A stretch of 38,201 bases of DNA from Methylococcales symbiont of Hymedesmia sp. n. MRB-2018 (GTDB lineage Bacteria > Pseudomonadota > Gammaproteobacteria > Methylococcales > Methylomonadaceae), in the NCBI GenBank assembly GCA_003666385.1, contig QPIN01000042.1:1-38201 (forward strand), written 5' to 3'. The notes below the pieces were generated by a model. The model worked only from the letters and a program-made list of their open reading frames with translations, had not been told where the DNA came from and did not search any database. Shown here in pieces: positions 25,805 through 34,166 of this stretch (the stretch's first letter is position 1; each line of letters starts with the position of its first letter). Made by a program: the position numbers and the translations under genes.

Positions 25805-26575
25805 CTATTGTTTCTCTTCTTTTCTAATCATTTCGCCAGCCATTGCAAGATATGCAACAGCACCTCGGGATTTGTTATCGTATTGAATGATGGGTAAACC
25901 ATGACTGGGTGCTTCTGCTAAGCGTATATTTCGAGGAATACACACTCTAAAAACATCCTCTTTAAAATAATCTAATAATTGATCTGAAACATCCTTAGTT
26001 AAGCGACTTCTATTATCAAACATAGTTCTTAAAATCCCTTCTAAATGCAGATGAGGATTAATTCTATCCTGAATACTTTTCATAGTAGACAATAATGCCG
26101 ACAGCCCTTCTAATGCATAATATTCACACTGCATAGGAATCAATACGCTATTAGCAGCAACCATCGCATTCAAGGTCAGCATATTTAATGAAGGAGGACA
26201 GTCAATAAAAATATAATCATAGTCTTCTTGTACTTGCAATAAGGCATCTGCAAGACGACGTTCTCGACTAATTGCGTTCATTAACTGTATTTCAGCTGCC
26301 GTTAAATCAGAATTTCCTGGAATAATATCGAACCCCAAGCACTCATTTTTTATAATTATCTCTGAGACAGGCACTTCTTCCAGCAACAATTCACAACTGG
26401 AATATTCAACTTCATCTTTATCCACGCCACAACCCATAGCAGCGTTGCCTTGCGGATCCATATCAATGAGTAATACTCTACGATTTGTAGCGGCCAAGGA
26501 TGCGGACAGATTAACGCTGGTTGTGGTTTTTCCTACTCCACCCTTTTGATTAGTAACGGCAATGATTTTACCCAT
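25805..26575 (-). CDS. parA: Chromosome partitioning ATPase ParA
   Basis: This 256-aa deviant Walker ATPase moves ParB-parS complexes along the nucleoid. The signature KGGVGKTTTSVNL is at residues 11-23, and the second aspartate motif DMDPQGNAAMG and FIDCPPSL follow. The short form without an N-terminal HTH is the chromosomal Soj type. The start overlaps the rsmG stop by 8 nt, so rsmG-parA-parB are coupled. Confidence 0.96.
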   Translation of the reverse strand: MGKIIAVTNQKGGVGKTTTSVNLSASLAATNRRVLLIDMDPQGNAAMGCGVDKDEVEYSSCELLLEEVPVSEIIIKNECLGFDIIPGNSDLTAAEIQLMNAISRERRLADALLQVQEDYDYIFIDCPPSLNMLTLNAMVAANSVLIPMQCEYYALEGLSALLSTMKSIQDRINPHLHLEGILRTMFDNRSRLTKDVSDQLLDYFKEDVFRVCIPRNIRLAEAPSHGLPIIQYDNKSRGAVAYLAMAGEMIRKEEKQ

Positions 26576-27197
26576 TATCTACAAACCTTTCTATTTGGAT
26601 TAAACATCTTTTACCTTCCACACCTGGTACATTCAGTGGAATAATTGAATATGGAACGGTCATAGTAGCTAGTTCTTGTCGAGACTGCTGACCCTTCATA
26701 GCTAATAGAACACCGTTTCTATTCAATAGATGGTGAGTTAACTGCATAATATCTTGCAAACTTGCAAAAGCCCTCGTAATAACAGTAGAAAAGTTATCTT
26801 CAAGTTTAATGTCTTCAACGCGTGTGTGTAGAACAGTCACATTTTTTAGTTGTAACTCTAAGACCGCCTGTTGTACAAACCGCGTTTTTTTTGAGTTGGA
26901 ATCTACTAGAGTAAACTCAATATCAGGCAAAAAAACAGCCAGAGGTATGCCCGGTAAACCTGCTCCGGTTCCAATATCAGCAACTCGCGATCCTTTTATA
27001 AAATGTAAAACAGTTAAACTATCAAGTATATGCAAACGTGCCATCTCGTCCCTGTTTCTTACTGCGGTCAAATTATAAGCTTTATTCCATTTTTCAATGA
27101 GCTTAATAAAAGCTAACAACAATTGCAGCTTGTCATCATCCACGGTGATAGCAAGTTCTTGCATCCCTTGCTGCAAAACCTGCTGACAACTCTCCAT
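26568..27197 (-). CDS. rsmG: 16S rRNA m7G527 methyltransferase
   Basis: This 209-aa SAM-dependent enzyme methylates G527 of 16S rRNA in the 530 loop. The SAM-binding ADIGTGAGLPGIPLAV is near residue 72, and NLTAVR near residue 42 is typical of RsmG (GidB). It shares one base with the mnmG stop (TAATG) and overlaps parA by 8 nt. The order mnmG-rsmG-parA-parB is classic and origin-proximal in many gammaproteobacteria. Confidence 0.96.
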   Translation of the reverse strand: MESCQQVLQQGMQELAITVDDDKLQLLLAFIKLIEKWNKAYNLTAVRNRDEMARLHILDSLTVLHFIKGSRVADIGTGAGLPGIPLAVFLPDIEFTLVDSNSKKTRFVQQAVLELQLKNVTVLHTRVEDIKLEDNFSTVITRAFASLQDIMQLTHHLLNRNGVLLAMKGQQSRQELATMTVPYSIIPLNVPGVEGKRCLIQIERFVDNG

Positions 27198-29065
27198 TAC
27201 CCAGATTTCTTTTTTAAATGCACCAATAATAAAGAAATAGCCGCTGGAGTTATTCCTGGTATCCGTGATGCTTGACCTAATGTTTCTGGTTTTTGCACTT
27301 TGAGTTTTTCACTGATTTCGTTAGAAAGCCCTGAAACTTTGCTGTAATCTTCATCCATAGGTAATTTAAAGTCGTTATAACGCTGGGTTCGGTTTATCTC
27401 TATTTGTTGACGATCAATATAGCCTGCATATTTGGCTTGAATAGCAACTTGTTGTGCCACTTGTTCATCAATATCAGTGATAGCGGCAAATTTAAGCAAA
27501 TTATCCACATCCACTTCTGGGCGGCGTAGCAGCGCCATCATATTGGCTTCTTTTTTAAGCTCCTTACCCCATATTTGTTCCGCTTGCTTCGCCTCCTCTG
27601 TCCCCGTTCTTACCCATTGTCTGGCTAAATCAGTTTGCAGTTGAGTTATAGCCTCACGTTTTTGCTGGAAGGCTTGCCAACGCACATCATCCACTAAAGC
27701 TAATTCCCTACCTTTTTCAGTTAAGCGTAAATCAGCATTATCTTCTCTTAACAGAAGGCGATATTCGGCTCGACTGGTAAACATGCGATAAGGTTCTTCT
27801 GTGCCCAGTGTGATCAAATCATCAATCATCACACCGATATATGCTTCGTTACGTTGTGGACACCAGCTCTCAAGATCATTCACTAATCTTGCCGCATTTA
27901 AACCAGCAATCAAACCCTGTGCTGCGGCTTCTTCATAACCCGTGGTTCCATTAATTTGCCCAGCAAAAAACAAACCATTGATATGTTTAGTTTCTAAAGA
28001 TGCTTTTAAATCAATCGGATTAAAAAAATCATATTCAATGGCATAGCCGGGGCGAATAATGACTGCATTTTCAAAACCTACCATGGATTGAACCAGTTGA
28101 TGCTGAATATCGAAAGGCAAACTGGTTGATATACCATTTGGATACACTTCATGGGTTTGCAAACCTTCTGGTTCTACAAAGATTTGATGAGAATCTCGAT
28201 CAGCAAAGCGCACCACTTTATCTTCAATAGAAGGACAATAGCGCGGACCTACACCATTAATTACACCCGTGTACATAGGAGATCTGTCCATGCCAGAGCG
28301 AATAATATCGTGTGTCTTACTATTGGTACGAGTGATATAACAAGGTATCTGACGAGGATGCTGCGCTCGATTACCGATATAGGAAAATACAGGCAATATC
28401 TCATCGCCATGTTGCGCTTCCAGCTTATCAAAATCAATAGACCTGCCATCTATTCTGGGCGGCGTGCCTGTTTTTAAACGATCAACACGAAAAGGAAGCT
28501 CACGTAAGCGTTCTGATAAAGCAATGGAGGCAGAATCACCCGCTCGACCAGCACTATAATTTTCTAAGCCAATATGAATTAAACCACCTAAAAATGTACC
28601 TGTGGTCAATACAATGGCTGTTGCGAAAAAATCCAGACCCATTTGGGTTTTAATACCGACAACTTTGTCACCTTCAACCATTAAATCCGCAACAGTTTGC
28701 TGAAACAAGGTCAGGTTTTGCTGGTTTTCCAGCATAGTTCTGATCGCTTGCTTATATAAACTTCGGTCTGCTTGCGCTCGTGTTGCTCTTACCGCCGGCC
28801 CTTTACTTTCATTTAAGGTTCTAAATTGAATGCCAGCAAGATCGGCTGCATAAGCCATTGCACCACCTAGGGCATCAATCTCTTTAACTAAATGCCCCTT
28901 ACCTATTCCGCCGATGGCAGGATTGCAACTCATTAACCCTAGGGTATCTATATTCTGTGTAAGGAGTAATGTTTTGACACCACAACGCGCTGAAGCTAAT
29001 GCTGCTTCAGTACCTGCATGTCCACCACCAATAATTATAACGTCAAACTTTTTTTGGAAATCCAC
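27197..29065 (-). CDS. mnmG: tRNA uridine-5-carboxymethylaminomethyl modification enzyme MnmG
   Basis: This 622-aa FAD enzyme (GidA) works with MnmE to make cmnm5U at the wobble position of certain tRNAs. The FAD-binding [19 protein letters not shown] is near the N-terminus. [33 protein letters not shown] and [19 protein letters not shown] are diagnostic. The start is GTG 29065; the ribosome site is poor. Its length is normal. It heads the rsmG-parA-parB transcript. Confidence 0.97.
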   Translation of the reverse strand: MDFQKKFDVIIIGGGHAGTEAALASARCGVKTLLLTQNIDTLGLMSCNPAIGGIGKGHLVKEIDALGGAMAYAADLAGIQFRTLNESKGPAVRATRAQADRSLYKQAIRTMLENQQNLTLFQQTVADLMVEGDKVVGIKTQMGLDFFATAIVLTTGTFLGGLIHIGLENYSAGRAGDSASIALSERLRELPFRVDRLKTGTPPRIDGRSIDFDKLEAQHGDEILPVFSYIGNRAQHPRQIPCYITRTNSKTHDIIRSGMDRSPMYTGVINGVGPRYCPSIEDKVVRFADRDSHQIFVEPEGLQTHEVYPNGISTSLPFDIQHQLVQSMVGFENAVIIRPGYAIEYDFFNPIDLKASLETKHINGLFFAGQINGTTGYEEAAAQGLIAGLNAARLVNDLESWCPQRNEAYIGVMIDDLITLGTEEPYRMFTSRAEYRLLLREDNADLRLTEKGRELALVDDVRWQAFQQKREAITQLQTDLARQWVRTGTEEAKQAEQIWGKELKKEANMMALLRRPEVDVDNLLKFAAITDIDEQVAQQVAIQAKYAGYIDRQQIEINRTQRYNDFKLPMDEDYSKVSGLSNEISEKLKVQKPETLGQASRIPGITPAAISLLLVHLKKKSG

Positions 29066-29139
29066 AACAATTCTATGTTCAAATAAAGGGTTTATATTAA
29101 TAGACTATGGAGAATATTCCAAAACTTTTAAGGAGTTAT

Positions 29140-29168
29140 ACCATTTTCAAGAATAAATGGTGTGATAT
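29140..29168 (+). repeat. Repeat copy 1 (ACCATT..GGTGTGATAT) before the small basic ORF
   Basis: ACCATTTTCAAGAATAAATGGTGTGATAT, shown here as its ends ACCATT and GGTGTGATAT, recurs at 30246-30275 with one indel and one mismatch. The unit contains ACCATTT/AAATGGT arms. In this copy TGA-TATAGT at its right end could be an extended -10 for the 66-aa ORF starting at 29197. Confidence 0.6.
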
Positions 29169-29196
29169 AGTGCCTATTTTTGAAAAGGATATTATT

Positions 29197-29397
29197 ATGA
29201 AAAAAAGAAAGATTTCCAAAGTATTGGAATCTATACACAGCAAAAACCCAGTAGCAAAATTTGCTTTTCAATTTAACAAAACACAGGCATTCAAAGACAA
29301 AACAAAATATCAAAGGAATGCTAAACATAGAAGCAAGGAGCCTTTTCCAATATTGTCTAATAAAAATATTGGAAAAGGCTCCTTGCTATTTAGCTGA
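29197..29397 (+). CDS. Small basic protein, candidate ArfA-like ribosome rescue factor
   Basis: The 66-aa product is very basic, with NPVAKFAFQFNK (17-28) and KDKTKYQRNAKHRSKEP (33-49), recalling the KGKGSYxRKxKH stretch of ArfA. ArfA lets release factor 2 free ribosomes stalled on messages without stop codons. From codon 46 to just before the stop, the gene is folded into a perfect 23-bp hairpin, the arrangement by which E. coli arfA is cut by RNase III and made from a non-stop message. Start ATG 29197 follows AAAGGAT. It is the only plus-strand gene between 19.3 and 36 kb. Sequence identity to ArfA is weak, so the family is unproven. Confidence 0.6.
   Translation: MKKRKISKVLESIHSKNPVAKFAFQFNKTQAFKDKTKYQRNAKHRSKEPFPILSNKNIGKGSLLFS
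29332..29387 (+). promoter_or_regulatory. Perfect 23-bp hairpin inside the 3' end of the small ORF
   Basis: Arms 29332-29354 and 29365-29387 pair without mismatch around the 10-nt loop GTCTAATAAA. The stop codon (29395-29397) lies 8 nt beyond. No T-tract follows, so an RNase III-type processing stem fits better than an intrinsic terminator. Confidence 0.85.
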
Positions 29398-29552
29398 TTC
29401 TGGTCACTTTGTTATGCTGATCGACCTAACCTTACAAGCATTCTGTCTAAGGCAACTGGCAACAAATAAACTACCCAGCTTACACGCCACCTAAAAAAGG
29501 TAATAGCTGATATTTTTGCTGCACTTCTGCTGATGGGAAATTTGGTTTTTTT

Positions 29553-30179
29553 CTAATGTGAGTGTTCATGAAAATAATCAATCATGCTATCTTCTACTGC
29601 TTCAACAGCAACGCCATGTTTGTATACCATTAAGCTACCTAAATCAGCACCTAATATTATTAAAAGGACTAATAATGCAGAGCAAGATAAATTTAATATA
29701 TTAGCAATACCTTCTATCATGCCATGACTTAATACCCGCCATAGGGAAAGGAATACGGCTAGACATAAGACAGAAATGCCGATAATTTCATGTTTTTTCA
29801 TTATTGCGTGTACATTGCCTCCGTGTTCGACACTCCCTTCAGCTGCTAAGCCTGCGGCTACTGCGGCACCAGCTGCGATGGTTCCTAAATAGAGCAAGCC
29901 TGTGGAAAATTGATGCCAAGCTGGTTTTTTTAATAGGTTAGCTAATAGATCAATAACAAAATAGGCCAATAAAAAGGCAATAGGAAAATGTACCACGAGT
30001 GGATGAATATTCTCTATTCCAGAAATACCAGGTAAAAGCATGGAAAAAACTTCGCTAGGGGAGCGTCCTAATAAGTCTTCTAAAAAAGTGAGTAATTCTG
30101 CTACGGTATTGACTATACCACCTTGACTATGCTCGGCACTATGAACGTGAAATGTTAATAAATTATAGTTATCGATCAT
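29553..30179 (-). CDS. DUF2231 membrane protein
   Basis: From ATG 30179 the product is 208 aa (a TTG start at 30191 would add four). It has four helices, with the DUF2231 signature ENIHPLVVHFPIAFLLAYF opening the first and a histidine-containing KKHEIIG before the third. The family is thought to bind haem through such histidines. The His-rich ends (HVHSAEH, HEHSH) could bind metal. It is a single gene between the small ORF and truA; its role is unknown. Confidence 0.8.
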   Translation of the reverse strand: MIDNYNLLTFHVHSAEHSQGGIVNTVAELLTFLEDLLGRSPSEVFSMLLPGISGIENIHPLVVHFPIAFLLAYFVIDLLANLLKKPAWHQFSTGLLYLGTIAAGAAVAAGLAAEGSVEHGGNVHAIMKKHEIIGISVLCLAVFLSLWRVLSHGMIEGIANILNLSCSALLVLLIILGADLGSLMVYKHGVAVEAVEDSMIDYFHEHSH

Positions 30180-30245
30180 ATTTATAGTCAAAAATTTTGA
30201 GTTAAGAAAAATTAATTATGCCTAGGTGCTTAATAGCTACGTTGT

Positions 30246-30275
30246 ACCATTATTCAAAAATAAATGGTGTGATAT
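30246..30275 (+). repeat. Repeat copy 2 (ACCATT..GGTGTGATAT) after truA
   Basis: This is the second copy of the 30-bp unit at 29140-29168, in the same orientation, between DUF2231 and the truA stop. It can form ACCATT/AATGGT stems. Confidence 0.6.
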
Positions 30276-30279
30276 GCAC

Positions 30280-31101
30280 TTATGACTTGAATTCAGGATA
30301 TTCAAATCGACAAGCATTCGCGGGTAAATTATTAAATGCTGAATGTTTGTCGATTTTATACTTTTCAGGGTAATAAACCCCACCTAAATACAATCCATAG
30401 GGCGGTGCCGTTATGCCGCCTTGTCTTCTGTCTTTAATATCAAGCAACTCTTGTACCCAATCTACAGATTGTTTGCCTGTGCCAATTGCCATTAATACTC
30501 CGGCGATATTTCTCACCATATGATGCAGAAAAGCATTAGCTATTAACTCTATTACTACTTCGTCAGCTTGGCGAAAAACATTAATAAAATGCATTACCCT
30601 CTCAGGACTAGCTGACTGACAGCTTAATGCTCTAAAGGAAGAAAAATCATGGTGTCCAATTAATGATTGGGCAGCAATATGCATTTTAACTTCACCTAAA
30701 GGCTGGTGACACCATGATACTCTACTATGCTGCAAGGCAGAATTCGTCGAGCGATTCAAAAAAACATAACGGTAATAACGTGCCACCGCACTATAACGTG
30801 CATGGAAATCATCAATGGCCCATTTTGCCCAAAGAATGCGTATATCGGCTGGTAAATTACGATTGCCTCCCCTGATCCAGTTATCATGGGTTCGCATACT
30901 ATCGGTATCAAAATGTACAACTTGTTCTAAAGCATGGACACCTGTATCTGTTCTGCCTGCGCATTGTACTTTTATTTTTTGATTAGCAATCAATGATAAG
31001 GATTTCTCCATCTCACCTTGGACAGTGCGCCGATTATCTTGGCATTGCCAGCCAGAAAAATGGCTACCATCATATTCAATGCCTAATACGATTCTATGCA
31101 T
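30280..31101 (-). CDS. truA: tRNA pseudouridine(38-40) synthase
   Basis: TruA isomerises uridines 38-40 in the anticodon arm. From ATG 31101 it is 273 aa, with the catalytic aspartate D52 in CAGRTDTGVHALEQV. A TTG start at 31113 would add four residues and overlap the upstream gene; the ATG, one base after that gene's stop, is preferred. YDGSHFSGWQ and the C-terminal GGVYYPE are family-like. It is coupled to the L,D-transpeptidase. Confidence 0.95.
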   Translation of the reverse strand: MHRIVLGIEYDGSHFSGWQCQDNRRTVQGEMEKSLSLIANQKIKVQCAGRTDTGVHALEQVVHFDTDSMRTHDNWIRGGNRNLPADIRILWAKWAIDDFHARYSAVARYYRYVFLNRSTNSALQHSRVSWCHQPLGEVKMHIAAQSLIGHHDFSSFRALSCQSASPERVMHFINVFRQADEVVIELIANAFLHHMVRNIAGVLMAIGTGKQSVDWVQELLDIKDRRQGGITAPPYGLYLGGVYYPEKYKIDKHSAFNNLPANACRFEYPEFKS

Positions 31102-31102
31102 T

Positions 31103-31591
31103 TTATTCAACAAATACGGTTATTCCTGTCTTGACTCGGCTATATAAATCTAAAACATCTTCATTTTTCATCCGAATGCAGCCATGTGATTCTGCTTTGC
31201 CAGTGATCAAGCCATTTGGACAGCCGTGAATATAGATATATCGCCAACTCGAATCCACTCTGCCATACCTGTTTTTACCAGGTTCTAGCCCTGCCAACCA
31301 TAATATCCGGGTGAGTATCCAGTCTCTATCTGGAAATGCCTTAGCTAATGAAGCACTATAAACTTCTTCGCTGGGTCTTCGTCCTACAAATACAGCATTT
31401 AGAGGTTGATTGTCGCCAATTTTTGCCCTGATTTTATGCCAGCCTCTAGGGGTACATTCACTACCCATAGTCTCTCCTACACCATTTTTAGCGGTTGAAA
31501 CAGGATAGCTTATTGTATTTTTGCCATGATTAATTAATGATAGTTTCTGCTCTGTAATGGAAATATGAATGTAGTGAGGAGCAAACTTCAT
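31103..31591 (-). CDS. L,D-transpeptidase (YkuD) family protein without signal peptide
   Basis: The 162-aa protein carries the YkuD catalytic motif: H122 (IHGCPNG) and S135-H136-G137-C138-I139-R140. These enzymes cross-link or anchor proteins to peptidoglycan through the catalytic cysteine. No signal peptide or membrane segment is present at the N-terminus (MKFAPHYIHISITEQKLSLI), though the N-terminal strand is typical of the domain. Either export is unusual or the true role is inside the cell. It lies 9 nt after rlmD and one base before the truA ATG. Confidence 0.88.
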   Translation of the reverse strand: MKFAPHYIHISITEQKLSLINHGKNTISYPVSTAKNGVGETMGSECTPRGWHKIRAKIGDNQPLNAVFVGRRPSEEVYSASLAKAFPDRDWILTRILWLAGLEPGKNRYGRVDSSWRYIYIHGCPNGLITGKAESHGCIRMKNEDVLDLYSRVKTGITVFVE

Positions 31592-31600
31592 ATTACTTGA

Positions 31601-32938
31601 CTAGGCTTTTGCAAAAAGTGCAATGGATTCCACATGCCCAGTTTGAGGGAACATATCCATCACCCCCGCTTTGAGCAGTTTATAGCCCAATTCATTAACC
31701 AAAATAGCTGCATCTCGCGCCAAAGTAGAAGGGTTACAGGAAACATACATAATTAAATCTGGCTTCCAGTGTTTTAAATTATGCAATACTTCAGCGGCAC
31801 CTGCTCTGGAGGGGTCTAACATCACTTTATTGAATTTTTGTTTTGCCCAGGCTTGATCAGAAACATCTTTACTGAGATCCGCTACAAAAAACTCAACATT
31901 GTTTAGCTTGTTTAATCTGGCATTTTCTTTAGCATGGTTAAGCAGTGGTAAATCGCCTTCTACACCCACCACATGTCCTGCTTTAGTAGCCATAGGCAAG
32001 GTAAAGTTACCTAAACCACAAAATAAATCTAATACATTATCATTTTCGTTTAAATCCAGAGTTTCGATAACACGGCTTACCATTTTTTTGTTAATTTCAT
32101 AATTAACCTGGGTAAACATCGCTGGTTTAAAGTTAAATTTAATATTTTGTTCAGGTAATGTATAAGTAGGGATTATTTCGGGTTCACCCTCAATGGGAAC
32201 AATGGTATCTGGGCCTTTGGATTGCAGGCAAATACGCATTTTATGTTGATGACCGAAAGTACGCATACGTTCTTTATCTTTGGCAGAGGGTGGTTCCAGC
32301 ACACGAAATGCCAAGACACAATCTTCATCACCAATCGCCACTTCAATTTGTGGTATTTTATCCTTAATCGTTAAGCCGCCGATCATTTCAGATAACTCCA
32401 TTAGCTTCTCACCGACAGATGGGGGCATGATTTTACAACTTTCAATTTCGGCTAAAAAGGGATTGCGGCGTTCTCTAAATCCAACTAATACACGATCTTT
32501 TTTAGCGACATATTTGACACCCATGCGTGCTTTTCTACGATATCCCCAATGTGGCCCAGTTAAAGGTTGCCATATTTCTGGAATGTCAATTTTACCTATG
32601 CGATTGAATTGTTCTGTTAATAAGCCTTCTTTAATGCTGATTTGTGCTTCACCTTTTACATGTTGAAAGCTACAGCCGCCACATATACCGAAATGAGGGC
32701 ATTCTGGATCAACGCGTAGTTCAGACCGTGTGTGTAAAGTGTCTATTTTACCCTCCGCATAATCTCTACGACTATCCGTATAGATAAAGTCAAGCTGTTC
32801 GCCGGGTAACGCTGCATCTATAAAAACCACCTTACCATCAACATGAGTAATGCCTCGACCATCATGTGCTAAAGATTCAATAGTGACAGTGATCGGTGTT
32901 TCGGATAATTTTTTCTTTCTAGCTAATCTACGTCCCAT
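31601..32938 (-). CDS. rlmD: 23S rRNA m5U1939 methyltransferase
   Basis: RlmD uses SAM to methylate U1939 and carries a 4Fe-4S cluster. From ATG 32938 (MGRRLARKKK) it is 445 aa. An ATG at 32992 would add 18 residues, less typical of the family. The TRAM domain comes first (ESLAHDGRGI), then cluster cysteines C80, C86 and C89 with a fourth in ESCKIMPP. The SAM site is DLFCGLGNFTLP and the catalytic loop YVSCNPSTLARD. It heads rlmD-(L,D-transpeptidase)-truA. Confidence 0.94.
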   Translation of the reverse strand: MGRRLARKKKLSETPITVTIESLAHDGRGITHVDGKVVFIDAALPGEQLDFIYTDSRRDYAEGKIDTLHTRSELRVDPECPHFGICGGCSFQHVKGEAQISIKEGLLTEQFNRIGKIDIPEIWQPLTGPHWGYRRKARMGVKYVAKKDRVLVGFRERRNPFLAEIESCKIMPPSVGEKLMELSEMIGGLTIKDKIPQIEVAIGDEDCVLAFRVLEPPSAKDKERMRTFGHQHKMRICLQSKGPDTIVPIEGEPEIIPTYTLPEQNIKFNFKPAMFTQVNYEINKKMVSRVIETLDLNENDNVLDLFCGLGNFTLPMATKAGHVVGVEGDLPLLNHAKENARLNKLNNVEFFVADLSKDVSDQAWAKQKFNKVMLDPSRAGAAEVLHNLKHWKPDLIMYVSCNPSTLARDAAILVNELGYKLLKAGVMDMFPQTGHVESIALFAKA

Positions 32939-33341
32939 ATTTATTTTGTTTCCAGCCTTTTGAAGTTTGATACCACCAAGCTGATTTTGCATTGCAATCC
33001 AGCATTTGGCAAAGGTTGATTTAATATCACTTAGCCATTCAGGATGACCGTTAGCAATAGCCTTATACAGTTATTGTCTATTGCCATTTTCAGCAATCAA
33101 TGGACTGACTTTATTGCTATCTTTTAGAGGAATAGATCCTCTTCCAGTAATGCAAGCATCAGTTTTAGGTGGTTCGCAACAAATAACCCCCGTCTTGTGG
33201 GTCTTTTTATCCATATTCATCGTCGCATAATTTATTGCCTAACTTGAAATTCCTACGCAACCTAATGTGTTTATTTATTGTCCGTTGGCTAACAGAATTG
33301 AAGCTAGATTATAACTGATAAATAATCTTGTAATCGCTACA
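32939..33341. other. Intergenic region upstream of rlmD
   Basis: This roughly 400-nt stretch holds a possible 49-codon ORF (separate entry), a perfect AGAGGA/TCCTCT hairpin (33126-33142), and ACCC/GGGT arms followed by CTTTTT (about 33185-33207) that could act as a weak plus-strand terminator. No RNA gene is recognised. Confidence 0.4.
33071..33220 (-). CDS. Possible 49-aa cysteine-containing protein
   Basis: An ORF from ATG 33220 encodes 49 residues, including GVICCEPPKTDACITGRG, with three cysteines. There is no good ribosome site and no family that I recognise. The composition looks protein-like rather than random, but it may be a remnant of a longer gene. It is directly upstream of rlmD on the same strand. 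Confidence 0.25.
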   Translation of the reverse strand: MNMDKKTHKTGVICCEPPKTDACITGRGSIPLKDSNKVSPLIAENGNRQ

Positions 33342-33848
33342 CTATTCATTATCTAAACAGCTAGCAAGGGTAAAGCGCATAATCAGAATAGTTAAAGCTG
33401 CAGGGAACAAAAGAAAATTGCGAGGCATTGCTAGTCCAATAATAACGGCTATCATGACAATAACAGGATGGAAGCGTCCAGAGTCTGATAGCCACTGCAA
33501 AAAAGTAAGGGTAGCGGGGTCTATATTTTCTCGTTTGCTAATAAAGACGACAGAGAAAAGGGCAGTAATGAATGCAAAATATAAAGGATAGATGTCAAAC
33601 ATTGGGGTCGCATATCTAAAAAAGGCAGGCCAGTAGGAAAACCAAACCAGAGTAGCACCGACAGCAAATAAATCATAGCGTAATTTATATCTAATCTTTA
33701 TATATTTAAAGCTGCTGGCAAAAAGTGTTAACAGCAGTAAAAAACAACCAAAATAAAAGGTATAGTCCGAAAAAAGAATCTGATGGAGTGGTGTTTTTGT
33801 TTCTAATAAAAAACCCAAATAGAGGTTGACAAGAATAAAAATATACAT
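33342..33848 (-). CDS. Membrane protein of unknown function
   Basis: The 168-aa product has about five hydrophobic segments (near 1-15, 28-50, 58-75, 85-103 and 125-160). I recognise no family. No motif of a known transporter or enzyme is seen. It begins at the edge of the DnaA-box region and is on the same strand as rlmD. Confidence 0.65.
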   Translation of the reverse strand: MYIFILVNLYLGFLLETKTPLHQILFSDYTFYFGCFLLLLTLFASSFKYIKIRYKLRYDLFAVGATLVWFSYWPAFFRYATPMFDIYPLYFAFITALFSVVFISKRENIDPATLTFLQWLSDSGRFHPVIVMIAVIIGLAMPRNFLLFPAALTILIMRFTLASCLDNE

Positions 33849-34166
33849 GAGGGAATGCGTAGGGAAAAAAGTAATTAAAGACTTGAAAAAATTAGTAACA
33901 TGCGTTTATACACAGAATGTTTTTTTATAGTTAAACAACATACTGTAAACCATTGATTTATTATAGAAAGTATTTATTTATTTTCAACTCATTGTTTTAT
34001 AGGTAAAAAATCTTATTGTCTAAAAAGTACACAATTTAAGCCTAGACCACAAATAATCAATATTGAGAGCGGTTATCATACAGTTATAAACAGAGTTATC
34101 CACAGGTTTTGTGGACAAGTTTGTAGGTCATTGATTTATTGATTTGTGACTAATAAATGCTGGAAT
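33849..34166. other. AT-rich DnaA-box cluster, candidate oriC or DnaA-binding locus
   Basis: The gap holds two consensus DnaA boxes, TTATACACA (33906-33914) and TTATCCACA (34096-34104), and two one-mismatch boxes, TTATAAACA (34084-34092) and an inverted TTGTCCACA (34110-34118). AT-rich runs such as TATTTATTTATTTTC lie between them. Genes to the left run away from it, and the ParAB/MnmG block is 5 kb away. dnaA and dnaN are not in view, so origin status is inferred. Confidence 0.4.

Noticed and set aside
29107-29196. Longer 96-codon form of the small basic ORF
   Set aside because: The ATG at 29107 has no fitting ribosome site, and the extra 30 residues cross the repeat and likely promoter; ATG 29197 has AAAGGAT at good spacing.
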